This document shows, piece by piece, positions 8,743-19,066 of a stretch of 64,000 bases of DNA. Every line of letters starts with the position of its first letter. Position 1 is the stretch's first letter. The translations under genes and the position numbers were made by a program. Origin of the DNA: Enterococcus crotali (GTDB taxonomy: Bacteria > Bacillota > Bacilli > Lactobacillales > Enterococcaceae); the NCBI RefSeq assembly GCF_000633635.1, contig NZ_AYPQ01000003.1:816-64815 (forward strand), in the 5' to 3' direction. Under the pieces are notes generated by a model, which was not told where the DNA came from, searched no databases, and saw only the letters and a program-made list of their open reading frames with translations.

Positions 8743-10577
8743 CTATTCAGCTACTTTTTTCTTTTTACTTGCTTTTTCACGTTCGTTTTTGTTAAGAATT
8801 TGTTTTCTTAAACGAATGCTTTCTGGTGTTACTTCACAATATTCATCTTCATTCAAGAATTCTAACGATTCTTCTAATGTAAGGATTTTTGCTTTTTTGA
8901 TGACAGATGTTTGGTCTTTGTTTGCAGAACGAACGTTCGTCATTTGTTTTGCTCTTGTAATGTTTACAGTCAAGTCATTATCACGATTGTTTTCACCGAT
9001 GATCATTCCTTCGTAAACGTCAGTTGTAGGTTCTACAAAGACCGTTCCACGTTCTTCGATACTCATAATACTATAAGTTGTTGCTTTACCTGTATCGATT
9101 GAAACAAGCGCACCTTGACGCGTCCGCCAATTGTTCCTTGAATCATTGGTAGATATTGATCAAATGTATGGTGCATGATACCATATCCGCGAGTCATTGA
9201 TAAGAATTCAGTTGTATAACCGATTAGACCACGAGCAGGTGCTAAAAAGATCAAACGGATTTGACCATTACCAGTGTGGATCATATCTTGCATTTCACCT
9301 TTACGTAAGCTTAATGATTCGATAACACTACCCATGTATTCTTCAGGAGTATCGATTTGAACACGCTCAAACGGTTCGCATTTTACGCCTTCAATTTCAC
9401 GTTCGATAACTTCTGGACGTGAAACTTGCAATTCATAACCTTCACGACGCATATTTTCAATCAAAATTGACAAATGCAATTCGCCACGACCAGATACAGT
9501 CCAAGAATCTGGTCCGATTGGTTCTACAAGTAATGATACGTCTGTTTGTAATTCTGCCATTAAACGTTCTTCAATTTTACGAGACGTTACGTATTTACCT
9601 TCACGACCAGCAAATGGAGAGTTATTTACTAAAAATGTCATTTGTAATGTTGGTTCATCAATGTGTAGGATCGGTAGAGCTTCTTGGTGCGCTACATCAG
9701 CAACAGTTTCACCAACGAAGATATCTTCCATACCCGAAACGGCAATTAAATCACCAGCTTTTGCTTCATTGATTTCAACACGTTGTAATCCAAAGAAACC
9801 AAAGATTTTAGTCACACGGAAGTTCTTCACGCTACCATCTAATTTCATCAAGGCAACTTGGTCGCCCACTTTCATTGTTCCACGGAACACACGGCCGATA
9901 CCGATACGTCCAACATAATCATTGTAATCCAATAATGATACTTGGAATTGTAATGGTTCATCTGAATTATCCACTGGTGCTGGTACGTGTTCAATGATTT
10001 GGTCAAAAATTGGTGCCATTGTTGGCTCTTGGTCTTCTGGGTTATCAGAATTGCTTGAAGTTCCGTTCAAAGCTGATGCATAAATAACTGGGAAATCCAA
10101 TTGATCATCATCCGCACCTAATTCGATAAATAATTCTAAGACTTCATCAACAACGTGTTCTGGACGCGCTGAAGGTTTATCAATTTTATTTACAACAACG
10201 ATTGGTGTTACTTTTTGTTCCAATGCTTTTTTCAATACGAAACGTGTTTGAGGCATCGTTCCTTCATAGGCATCAACAACTAAAACGACACCATCGACCA
10301 TTTTCATGATACGCTCTACTTCACCACCGAAGTCCGCGTGTCCAGGTGTATCTAAAATGTTGATACGAGTACCTTTGTAATCAACTGCAGTATTTTTAGC
10401 TAAAATCGTGATTCCACGTTCGCTTTCAATCGCATTTGAATCCATCGCGCGTTCTTGTAATTGTGTGTGTCCATCTAAAGTATCTGATTGTTTTAAAAGT
10501 TCATCTACTAATGTTGTTTTACCGTGATCGACGTGGGCGATGATTGCCACGTTTCTAATATCTTCTCTGTATTTCAA
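8743..10577 (-). CDS. typA: ribosome-associated GTPase TypA/BipA (frameshifted in this sequence)
   Basis: Translational GTPase that binds the ribosome and helps 50S assembly, especially in cold or stress. G1 is [13 protein letters not shown]3 [11 protein letters not shown]4 NKIDKP; the EF-G-like domains II, III and V and the BipA-specific C-terminal domain follow. The frame breaks near 9120: after GTIGG the read continues wrongly, but adding one base (CGC GTC to CGC CGT C) gives [20 protein letters not shown] and joins the C-terminal 107 residues, about 611 aa in all, the normal length. Start is TTG 10577 with AAGGAG eight bases upstream. The gap 10578-10820 contains only a weak inverted repeat TCCTGAAA/TTTCAGGA at 10730-10760. 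Confidence 0.92.
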
Positions 10578-10820
10578 TGTAATTGCTCCTTATCCTTTTG
10601 CCTTACGTCACTTGTTCATTAAATCCGACTTTTTATTATACCAAATTTTTTTCATGAAATATAGTCTAAAGCTTTCAAAAGTTGTGAAAACTTCATATTT
10701 TATTGCCTTTTTTTGAAAAATAACACATTTCCTGAAAAAAAGCAATGGTTTCTTTCAGGACAGACTGATTGTTTTCGATATTTTCTTGATTTTTTTCCTT
10801 ATGTGTCACGAGCGTAAGTA

Positions 10821-11593
10821 CTATTTTTGGATAAAGTTTTCCTGAATTTCTGTGTAAGCCGCAGGTGTTGCTGCTAAAAAATATTCCCGCTTAGCAAATG
10901 CTAATGGTTTTCCTTCTATATTAGAGTATTTAAACCCAAACTCATCCAACAAAACTAAACCGGCCGCATAATCCCAGGGGCTTAGGTTAGAAATGTAGCC
11001 GATATGATTGCCTTTCAACATAGCAATCAGCTCAATACCTGCACATCCACTAACTCTGATCCCCATACTTGCCTGACCAATTTCTCCTGCAGAATAAATA
11101 TTTTTACCATACATATACGCATTCATGCCTAACAGGCCTTCTGATAAGGAGGTATTTTTTGGCTGCAGCAATTTTTGGTCATTCAAAAAGACACCGTAAT
11201 CTTTACCGCCCCAGTATAATTCGTCTTTCATCACATCATAAATAAAGCCTAGTTGCCCGATACCGTCTTCAAACACAGCAATCATGATACAAAAGTTCTC
11301 TTGTTCCATCACAAAATTCATCGTGCCATCAATCGGATCAATGATCCAAACTCGACCAGCTAAAGAATCGATCGTGTCATAGCCTTTTTCCTCAGCCAAA
11401 ATTCGATCATCAGGATAGTGCTGGTTTATTTTTTGATCAAAAACAATTGAGTTTCTTCATCAATATTTGTAACAAGGTCTGTTCTACCAGACTTTTGTGA
11501 AACGCTCAGTTCACCAGTCAAGCTAACAGAAATGTAGCCTGCTGCTTCTTTTAACCATTCTTTGATTTCAATGATCATTTTTTCTTTTGTCAT
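10821..11593 (-). CDS. inositol monophosphatase family protein (frameshifted in this sequence)
   Basis: Mg2+/Li+-sensitive sugar-phosphate phosphatase family (SuhB/FBPase fold). The main reading frame has EEKGYD and the metal motif WIIDPIDGTMNFV, and the second signature SPWDYAAGLVLLDEFG. The N-terminal 60 residues (MTKEKMIIEIKEWLKEAAGY..., SGRTDLVTNIDEETQ) lie in another frame from ATG 11593. One missing T in the T-run near 11442-11446 accounts for it: restoring it gives QLFFDQKINQHYPDDRILAEEKG. The rejoined length of about 257 aa is normal. It is separated by one base from the UPF0223 gene, its usual partner in Firmicutes. The physiological substrate is unknown. Confidence 0.85.
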
Positions 11594-11594
11594 T

Positions 11595-11873
11595 TTAATC
11601 AGCTCCCAGTTTCAATCTGCCTGACTCTTGCTTTTTGGCTTGTTGAAGTGTTCGATATAAAGAGTAGCCAGATGCTTTTTGAAATTCATTCCCTAAACGC
11701 TTTTCTTCACCGATGCTTTTAACCACAGTTTTAAATTCTTTATACGTATTAAAAAATGCGTTAGTATCAATTCCAGTTTCATTTGCTTGTTCTACGGCCG
11801 ACCACATATTCGTAACAATCACCATTTCAGCTGTTGTCCAGTCTAGATCTAAAGGGTATTGATAGTCTTTCAT
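11595..11873 (-). CDS. UPF0223 family protein (YktA-like)
   Basis: 92-aa cytoplasmic protein of the UPF0223 family, with the typical opening YQYPLDLDWTTAEMV and a helical body ending GYSLYRTLQQ. The ribosome site GAGGTG precedes ATG 11873. Its stop lies one base before the start of the inositol-monophosphatase-like gene, so the two are translationally coupled; this pair is common in Bacilli. No biochemical function is known to me. Confidence 0.88.
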   Translation of the reverse strand: MKDYQYPLDLDWTTAEMVIVTNMWSAVEQANETGIDTNAFFNTYKEFKTVVKSIGEEKRLGNEFQKASGYSLYRTLQQAKKQESGRLKLGAD

Positions 11874-11918
11874 GTTTTCACCTCATTTCCTAGTTTATCA
11901 TAGGCTTAGAATATTTTT

Positions 11919-13196
11919 CTATAGCTCATTATTTTCTTTTTTATTTTTCCAGTTTGTCAATAATGGGAAAAATACAACCCCTTTTTCCACTTCTATCTTT
12001 TGAGCTGAATAAATCCCGGCATTTCCTGAACACATGTAACTGATCAAACAAATCATAAAGAAAAATAAGGCTGCCTCGCCTCCAAATAGTTCGATCCCCA
12101 TAATAAAGCAGGCAATTGGTGTATTTGTTGCTCCCGAAAAAACGCCAATAAAACCCAGTCCAGCTAAAAATGGAATCGATAAATGGAGAACACCTGCTAA
12201 ACTGCTGCCTAATGTTGCACCAATCTCAAACAATGGCGTCACCTCACCGCCTTGATAACCTGCACCCAATGAAAGAATTGTAAAAAAGAGCTTTCCAAGA
12301 AAATCAAATCCATGATTATCTCCATTAAACGCATCTTTTAATAAAGGTAAGCTTAGCCCCAGATAACGTTGCGTCTGCAAAATAAACACAGCAGCCACCA
12401 CGATCACTCCTCCAATGAAGTTACGTAAAACGACATTCCCGATCCAGTTTGCATAGAATTTTTTGACCAAAACGATCGAACGACTAAATAACCACCCGAC
12501 TAAACCAAAACAGATTCCTGCAATCATTATTTTAAAGAACATCATTACTGACCAATCAGGTATTTGTCCCATCCCGTAATGTGTATGTGTTACACCAAAA
12601 GATTCTGTCACAAAATTAGCAAAAAAAGCCGCAAAAAAGCTTGGAAAAAGCCCATCAGATCTCAAACGACCGATCATTAAGACTTCTAACCCAAAAATAG
12701 TTCCAGCTAACGGGGTCCCAAAAACAGAGCTGAACCCAGCGCTGATCCCGCAGATGATCACAATTTCGCGTTCAATTTTATCGAGTTGAAAAAGACGCCC
12801 CACAGCATTCGCTACTGTGCCTCCCATTTGAACAGCTGTCCCTTCACGACCAACTGAACCTCCAAATAAGTGTGTGGTGATCGTACCAAATAAAGTCAGC
12901 GGAATAAGACGCACAGGAATATTTTCTTGTTCACCATTGGCTTGATCGATTACAAGATTATTCCCTCTGATCGCATTCCCACCATATTTTTTATATAAGA
13001 AGGCAAATACACCCCCACTGATTGGCAAAACAAATAAAAGCCAAGGGTTATCCAGCCTAATTTGGGTGACTATATCTAAACTTTTCAGAAAAAAAGCTGA
13101 CAACGCTCCCACTATCAATCCAATCAACAAAGTAATGCTGAACCATTTGATCATATAGATGCTGATTTTTATTGGCCTGCTCAATTCATTTTTCAC
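11919..13196 (-). CDS. CLC-family anion channel/antiporter, possibly the fluoride-exporting type
   Basis: 425-aa integral membrane protein with about ten hydrophobic segments in the CLC arrangement. The gating-glutamate motif GREGTAVQMGG is present near residue 117. The classical GSGIP anion-binding motif is absent; in its place is RGNNLVID, a change of the kind known in CLC-F proteins (H+/F- antiporters). The family therefore could be fluoride export rather than chloride. Start GTG 13196 follows AAGGAG. It runs in the same direction as the UPF0223 gene, 45 bases away. No fluoride riboswitch was recognised upstream. Confidence 0.82.
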   Translation of the reverse strand: MKNELSRPIKISIYMIKWFSITLLIGLIVGALSAFFLKSLDIVTQIRLDNPWLLFVLPISGGVFAFLYKKYGGNAIRGNNLVIDQANGEQENIPVRLIPLTLFGTITTHLFGGSVGREGTAVQMGGTVANAVGRLFQLDKIEREIVIICGISAGFSSVFGTPLAGTIFGLEVLMIGRLRSDGLFPSFFAAFFANFVTESFGVTHTHYGMGQIPDWSVMMFFKIMIAGICFGLVGWLFSRSIVLVKKFYANWIGNVVLRNFIGGVIVVAAVFILQTQRYLGLSLPLLKDAFNGDNHGFDFLGKLFFTILSLGAGYQGGEVTPLFEIGATLGSSLAGVLHLSIPFLAGLGFIGVFSGATNTPIACFIMGIELFGGEAALFFFMICLISYMCSGNAGIYSAQKIEVEKGVVFFPLLTNWKNKKENNEL

Positions 13197-13367
13197 GCGG
13201 TCATCTCCTTAAAAATACATCAACTATTCTATGATACCACTTCTGACATCTACGCTGATCAATTATAGCAATTTTTATTAAAAGAAACGAGAAATAAATA
13301 GATTTCTCATTTTTTTATAGAAAGAACCCTCATTTAAAATAAAAATAATTTTACCTCAATAAAGCAC

Positions 13368-13395
13368 TTGCAAAAGCTTAATATTGTGCTACTAT
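13368..13395 (+). promoter_or_regulatory. promoter of the MATE gene
   Basis: TTGCAA (13368-13373), 16-base spacer, TACTAT (13390-13395). This leaves a 5' leader of about 110 bases before the TTG start. The remainder of the 319-base gap 13197-13515 is AT-rich with nothing else recognisable. Confidence 0.55.
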
Positions 13396-13515
13396 GAATA
13401 GGAAATTTTTAATTATTTTAAGCTATTTATTCTATCAGATTTGACTGTTATTTTCATTAGAGTTGTAGAGATCATTTTCCTCAATTTGTTCTCTCAGAAT
13501 GAAAGGATGTTTTTA

Positions 13516-14879
13516 TTGAAAGAATTAACACATGGCAATCCAGCAAAATTGATTTTCTTCTTTACGATTCCTTTATTGATCGGCAACATTTTTCAACAGT
13601 TCTATAATATGGCAGATATGATTATTGTTGGTCAAACGCTTGGGAAAGATGCTCTAGCAGCAGTTGGTTCGACCGGTAGTATTACTTTTTTGATCATTGG
13701 TTTTGCGCAAGGTTTAACTGCGGGGCTGTCCATCCTAACGTCACAACGCTTTGGCGGACAAGACTATCGCGGTGTGAAAAAAGCTTCGCTACTGGAATCA
13801 TGATCAGTACTATTGTAACGATTGTCTTGACTGTTTTAAGCTTGATCTTTGTTCGTCCAATGTTGCAGCTCATGCAGACGCCTAAAGAAATCATCGATGA
13901 TGCGCAAACTTTTATCTCTATTATTTTTGTAGGAATCTTCGCTGCAATGGCCTTTAATCTACTTTCAAATGTAATTCGGGCTTTAGGTGACAGTCGAACA
14001 CCTCTGTTATTTTTGATCATCGCCAGTATCATCAATGTCGTGCTCGACTTAGTTTTGATCATCAATTTCCATATGGGGGTTGCTGGTGCTGGGATTGCAA
14101 CGGTTACCGCCCAACTAGTGTCTAGTCTTTTATGCGTAATTTACATTCGTTGGAAAATCCCTAATCTACAGTTGCGGAAAAAAGACTTTTCGATTGATAA
14201 GCATGAATTTCGCGCTCATTTGAATATTGCTTTACCGATGGCCTTTCAATCATCGATTATTGCAATCGGTGCGATCATTTTACAGGCGGCTTTAAACAGT
14301 TTGGGAACAGACGTTGTAGCAGCTCAGGCTGCTTCTGGTAAGATCGAACAATTTGCGACGCAGCCAATGATGTCTTTTGGTATTGCAATGGCAACCTTTA
14401 CTGCTCAAAACTATGGTGCGAAAAAATATAAACGGATTTTACAAGGTGTTAATCAGTGTCTATTGATGAGTATTGGTTTTAGCCTGTTAGCTGGTGGTAT
14501 TGTGATTTTGTTTGGTCAAAATCTTGTGATGCTATTTGTTAGCGGAAAAGAAACAGAGGTGCTCAGTCTTTCTCAAATTTATTTTAATGTCAACGGCAGT
14601 ATGTATTGGCTATTAGCAATCTTATTCATCCTCCGCTACACGCTGCAAGGGTTAGGTCAAAGCGTCATCCCAACCTTAGCTGGAATCATGGAGCTGATTA
14701 TGCGCTCATTTGCTGCCATTATTTTAACCGCGTCCTTAGGGTTTGTTGGTGCAGCTCTCGCTTCACCACTCGCTTGGGCAGGTTCTGTACTCGTCTTACT
14801 TGCTTCTTACTTCAAAGCAATGAAACACTTGAAAAGATTAGATCAAAAGCAAACCTACGAAGCCCAATCACTGAAATAG
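13516..14879 (+). CDS. MATE-family multidrug efflux protein (frameshifted in this sequence)
   Basis: Twelve-helix Na+/H+-driven exporter of the DinF/NorM superfamily. The first part carries GNIFQQFYNMADMIIVGQ, typical of bacterial MATE proteins. The frame breaks near 13778-13783: a seventh A in the GTGAAAAAAGC run would give VKKSFATGIMIS and join the 359-residue remainder, about 455 aa in total, normal for the family. The start is best at TTG 13516 (AAAGGA eight bases upstream). The stop at 14879 is followed by a shared terminator with the convergent HD gene. The substrate is unknown. Confidence 0.85.
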
Positions 14880-14881
14880 TC

Positions 14882-14923
14882 AAAAAAACGACCGATTCTC
14901 AAAAGAAAATCAGTCGTTTTTTT
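14882..14923. terminator. bidirectional terminator between MATE and HD genes
   Basis: Stem AAAAACGACCGATT / AATCAGTCGTTTTT with A-run and T-run on either side, between two convergent stops. Confidence 0.85.
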
Positions 14924-15428
14924 ATTGTAAAGATTCTTTTCTACCAAAATACTGGCGCCATTTGGCTTTTACAGAGTTCGTCATTGGCTCAGAGGCTTCT
15001 TTAACTGCACAATATTTATCTACCATTGTAACAATATAGCTTTCTTTGTATTTTGGTGGAGCGATCGTTGCTCCCCACATATGTTTGATGATGATATCAC
15101 GTTCTAAATCTGAAAGCTCTGTTAGCTTCTCAGCATTTTTTACAGCGATTCGAGGATGCATATACGCATGGGACCCTTCATCAAACTTTGTTGTACGCCA
15201 ATCATAATAGAATAAATCATGCAATAGCCCAGCACGAGCTGTTGCTCTGGCATCACCATTCCATTTTTTAGCTAGTTTATAACTATGGTATGAAACGCTG
15301 ATTGAATGATCTAAACGAGTTGAGTGAACATGCTGCGTGTAATTACCTAAACGCTGTACTTCTTCAGTTTCCAACAAATCTTCCACATAAGACATATATT
15401 CTTGATCTTCACGCCATTTTTCAGTCAT
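14922..15428 (-). CDS. HD-domain hydrolase
   Basis: 168-aa cytoplasmic protein with the HD metal-binding pattern: His in TRLDHSISVSYHSY, His-Asp in GLLHDLFYYD, a further His in KHMWG and Asp in TMVDKYCA. HD proteins hydrolyse phosphate monoesters, nucleotides or cyclic nucleotides; the substrate here cannot be read from sequence. The start at ATG 15428 is preferred (AAAGGTGG upstream) over the GTG at 15443, which lies inside the ribosome site. It is monocistronic and convergent with the MATE gene. Confidence 0.78.
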   Translation of the reverse strand: MTEKWREDQEYMSYVEDLLETEEVQRLGNYTQHVHSTRLDHSISVSYHSYKLAKKWNGDARATARAGLLHDLFYYDWRTTKFDEGSHAYMHPRIAVKNAEKLTELSDLERDIIIKHMWGATIAPPKYKESYIVTMVDKYCAVKEASEPMTNSVKAKWRQYFGRKESLQ

Positions 15429-15829
15429 TAATTCTGGTTCCACCTTTTTAGAGATTTAAAGTTTCTATTTATTCTAATTTAAGAAAAAGTCTTTTTTTAA
15501 CTTGATGAAAGTATAGCACCTAGCATTTCTAATTACTAGGATTTTTGAATTCCGTAACTAAACTTTAATATTTGCTTTACATTTAGATTCGCAAAGTTTC
15601 AAAGATCTTATTTCATTATATATATATTCATTAAATAAATAATAAATAGTATTTAATTCCCTTCAATTACCACCTTTTTTTAAGGCGAATAGAAATGATA
15701 AAATAACAAGCGTTCAAAAGCAATAAATTAGCATTTCTCTGACATTTATGAGAATATATAATAAACAAATAAGTAAATTCAAATTTATTTAATCGTTTTG
15801 TAATCATAAATAAAAAGGAGGCGTTTATT
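15429..15829. other. AT-rich intergenic region upstream of the surface protein
   Basis: About 400 bases, strongly AT-rich, between two divergent genes. It carries AAAAAGGAGGCG as the ribosome site for the gene at 15830. No promoter stood out as clearly better than background, and no RNA or coding signal was seen. Confidence 0.4.
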
Positions 15830-17885
15830 GTGAAAAGAACCTTTAACCTATTTGTGCTGACTCTTCTTTTATTTGGACAACTCAACTTTGTAACCGCTTA
15901 CTCAACTGATGATCCCCCTGCTTCTCAAACAGACCTCTCCCTTCAATCAGATACTGTTGCTTTAGCAAATATAGCCACTGGTACTTGGGGTACAAGCGCT
16001 TGGTATCTCACAACTGATGGAATATTACACATTGGAGCTGGACAATTAGCCAATACCATCAATCAAGATAGCCCATGGATAAATTGGGGAAATATGATTT
16101 TTGAAATTATTTTTGATGGTCCTGTCATTGCCCCCACAAATTCCGAAGCATTATTTTCAAATTTTGTGAATTTGACTTCGATTCAAAACATTGGCTATTT
16201 GGATACTAGCAATGTCACAACAATGAGAAGGATGTTCTATCAGAATAATTCTATTCAATCGCTTGACTTGTCGTCTTTTAATATGAGCAATGTCACAAAT
16301 ACTGAATTTATGTTTGGCTATACAAACGCATTAACAAGTTTAAACACCACTGGTTGGAATACTGGAAATATTACTAGTATGGAGTATATGTTTTATTATA
16401 CCGCTCTGCCTCAGTTAGATCTTTCGCACTGGGATACTAGCAAAGTAATCAGTATGAGAGAGATGTTTAGTAACGCACAATCACTTCAATCATTAAATGT
16501 CGCTACATGGAACACTAGTAACGTATCTATGATGTCTAGTATGTTTGCAAATGATGTTTCACTTGAATCTCTTGACTTATCAGGATGGTCGACTTCTCCT
16601 TCAACAAATATCGTTGCGATTTTCAACAATACAGTTTCAATGTGGAAACTCACATTACCCAACACATTTGACAATTTGCTGATTTCAGTTATTCCTGAGG
16701 TGCCGACTAATAGTATTTATACTGGAAAATGGCAATCAGTTGGAACTGGTACACCGCTAATTCCAAATGGACAGCATATGCTGACGTCAGATGAATTAGC
16801 CAACACATTTAATGGTCTTACTATGGCTGAAACGTACGTATGGCAGCCTAATACAAGAGGAACTGTCATTGCCCAATATCTAGATAGTGACGGGAATGAG
16901 CTTTCTCCACCAGAGACGTTTAATGGTGACCTGCGTGCCGCTTATATTACACAGCAAAAAGTTATTGCTGGCTATACGTTGAAAGAAATCGTTGGTCAAC
17001 CTACTGGGCTTTATTCAACAGAAACGATCGTCGTAACATATGTCTATGTCAAAGATGCGGCACCCATCATAGATGGCACTGTACTCACACAATATCTGGA
17101 TGATGAAGGCAATGAAATCGCGCCTTCCAATTCAACTAATGGCCCTGCCGGATCAGACTACTTAACAGAACAACTTACTATCGATGGCTATACCTTTAAA
17201 GAGGTCGTCGGTAATCCCAGCGGACAATATACGGACACCACTATTACTGTTAAATACATCTATTACAAAAATCAACTCCCCGTTAAAGATGCTACAATTA
17301 TTGTCGAGTATGTCGATGTGAACGGTAATGAACTTACATCTTCACTCACACTAAACGGAGCAGTTGGTACAAACTATACTACAGAACAAAAAGAGATAGA
17401 TGGCTATACGTTTAAAAATGTTGAGGGTGACGTAAGTGGAACCTTCACTGATTTACCTATTACCATCAGATATATCTACACAAAAAATACAGCTCCTTTA
17501 ATGAAAGGAACAGTCGTTACACAATATTTCGATGATCAAGGAATCAACTGATTGCCCCAAATACAGTAAGTGGAACTATTGGTTCTGATTACAAAACTGA
17601 GCAGAAGAAATTAGATGGATACACTTTTAAAGAAGTCCATGGAAATCCAACAGGTCGGTTTACCGATAAAACAATTACAGTTAAATATATTTATACTAAA
17701 AATGGTCAAACAACGAAACTTAGTACCATCAATCAAAATCCAAAAAACAGTTACTTAGTCTAACGCAAAGTGAGTTACCGAAAATGAATGAGATTCAGGA
17801 TAGCTTGTTTTTCCTATTCGGTATGGGCTTCATACTTAGCGTAGCCTTCTATTTTATGAATAAGAAGAGCTTGAATGATCTTTAG
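15830..17885 (+). CDS. cell-wall surface protein with BspA-like leucine-rich repeats and four MucBP repeats (two frameshifts)
   Basis: Secreted protein starting at GTG 15830 (AAGGAGGCG upstream) with a signal peptide (KRTFNLFVLTLLLFGQLN). Residues about 105-260 are DUF285/BspA repeats of the form LDLSxWDTSxVxxMxxMF. Then come four MucBP-type repeats of about 70 residues, each with a QYLDxxGNE opening and a GYTFKEV core. Two one-base deletions, near 17540 (GGAAT for GGAAAT) and 17732-17737 (A-run), break the frame; restored, the protein ends LPKMNE, a hydrophobic helix (FFLFGMGFILSVAFYF) and MNKKSLNDL, a sortase anchor with Met instead of Thr. Total about 685 aa. Likely an adhesin; the ligand is unknown. 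Confidence 0.82.
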
Positions 17886-17899
17886 TAGTAATCTGTAAA

Positions 17900-17990
17900 G
17901 CAATAAAAAGACTGAGAAAGTGATTGTGTAGTGACCCCAAAAATCTAACTTTTTGGGGTCAGCTCAATTGATTCTCGGTCTTTTTATTGC
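17900..17990. terminator. large nested bidirectional terminator
   Basis: Outer arms CAATAAAAAGACTGAGAA / TTCTCGGTCTTTTTATTG enclose a second hairpin TGACCCCAAAAA / TTTTTGGGGTCA at 17932-17961. It lies between the convergent stops of the surface protein and the FUSC gene and would terminate in both directions. Confidence 0.8.
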
Positions 17991-18950
17991 TTATTTTTCA
18001 TTTTGATGTTTTGCAAATTCAGCTTTGATTTCTATAAAGGATTGAAATACCTGTAAAAACTGAAATAATTGTGCTCGATTTTCAAATTCTTCTCTTGTTT
18101 TTGGCAATTCTTTTTGGCGATAAGCTTCGTATACCTGATCGATGCGATCTAAGATTTCTTGTCCGTCGTTATTTTCCGCAAATGTTTCAGCAGTATAAAG
18201 CAATAGTTCTTGAATATTTCCTACTTGCTCAGGTTCAACTGTGATTTTTTCGAGAATCCTTAACATGTCTTTTAGATTATTGCTTTGGAGACGTCTCATT
18301 GTAAAATATTCAATGTAATAATGATTGGAAGAAATCAGTTGATTCTCTGCATGATTTTTTGCCCAATTTTCGCCCGTTCGTATAAAAGCTTTTAAGTCAT
18401 TACATTTTTCAAATAAGTCTCGTTCTTTAACATGTTGGTTCAGATAAGCCGCCATATTATTCAAGATTTTTCGGAACATGGTTTCGATGACTTCTTGGTC
18501 TTCTTTTAAGCGTTTCTCAGTATCTGGCATATAGAGATTCATCAACAAAGCAAAACCAACACCGATCGTCATCAATAAAAACTCATTACCGATAATCGTC
18601 CAAGATAGGTCTTGTTCAACTAAATACTGCGTCACCAAAACGGAACTAACTACGATCCCGTCTGATAGCTTAAAATAAACTGCTCCTGGAATAAATAAGA
18701 GCAAATAGACCCCAAAGGCAAATGAATTAAATCCTAAAATAGAGAAACACAGGTAAGCAATAGCTGTAGCTAATGCTAAGGAAAGGAGTCTGTAAAGCCC
18801 TGTTAATAAAGAGGTTTTTTTTGTATTCGTAACACTCAATACCGAGATAATCCCAGCAGATGCTGGATATAATAGACCTAAACTTCCTGCAACGATCATC
18901 GATAACGTCGCACTTACAGCCGTTTTGATCGTTCGTAATCCAATTTTCAT
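17991..18950 (-). CDS. FUSC/aromatic acid exporter family membrane protein (YqjA-like)
   Basis: 319-aa protein from ATG 18950, chosen for GAGGAG upstream. The N-terminal half has about five to six membrane helices starting with MKIGLRTIKTAVSATLSMIV, as in ArAE_1-type proteins. The C-terminal half (from about residue 150) is cytoplasmic and helical, matching the ArAE C-terminal domain (DTEKRLKEDQEVIE, ending KAEFAKHQNEK). The family is linked to efflux of aromatic acids or small hydrophobic compounds, but substrates are mostly untested. It is divergent from a second, shorter member of the same family 116 bases away. Confidence 0.8.
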   Translation of the reverse strand: MKIGLRTIKTAVSATLSMIVAGSLGLLYPASAGIISVLSVTNTKKTSLLTGLYRLLSLALATAIAYLCFSILGFNSFAFGVYLLLFIPGAVYFKLSDGIVVSSVLVTQYLVEQDLSWTIIGNEFLLMTIGVGFALLMNLYMPDTEKRLKEDQEVIETMFRKILNNMAAYLNQHVKERDLFEKCNDLKAFIRTGENWAKNHAENQLISSNHYYIEYFTMRRLQSNNLKDMLRILEKITVEPEQVGNIQELLLYTAETFAENNDGQEILDRIDQVYEAYRQKELPKTREEFENRAQLFQFLQVFQSFIEIKAEFAKHQNEK

Positions 18951-19066
18951 TTGACAGCTCCTCATAAATTGATTAATCTTTTGTTTTAATACTAGTAATT
19001 TTACCTCTATTTCGGTTATCATTAAATAGAAAACTGATTAAATCTTGATTATAGGAGAGAAAGCTC

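Noticed and set aside
8567-9016. Plus-strand ORF of 149 codons opposite the typA C-terminus
   Set aside because: It overlaps the typA terminator and coding region in antisense, and has no ribosome site or recognisable domain; a shadow of typA.
9419-9918. Plus-strand ORFs inside typA
   Set aside because: Antisense shadows of a highly conserved gene, with no signals of their own.
13694-14065. Minus-strand ORF of 123 codons in the MATE gene
   Set aside because: Reverse-complement shadow of membrane-protein codons; no ribosome site.
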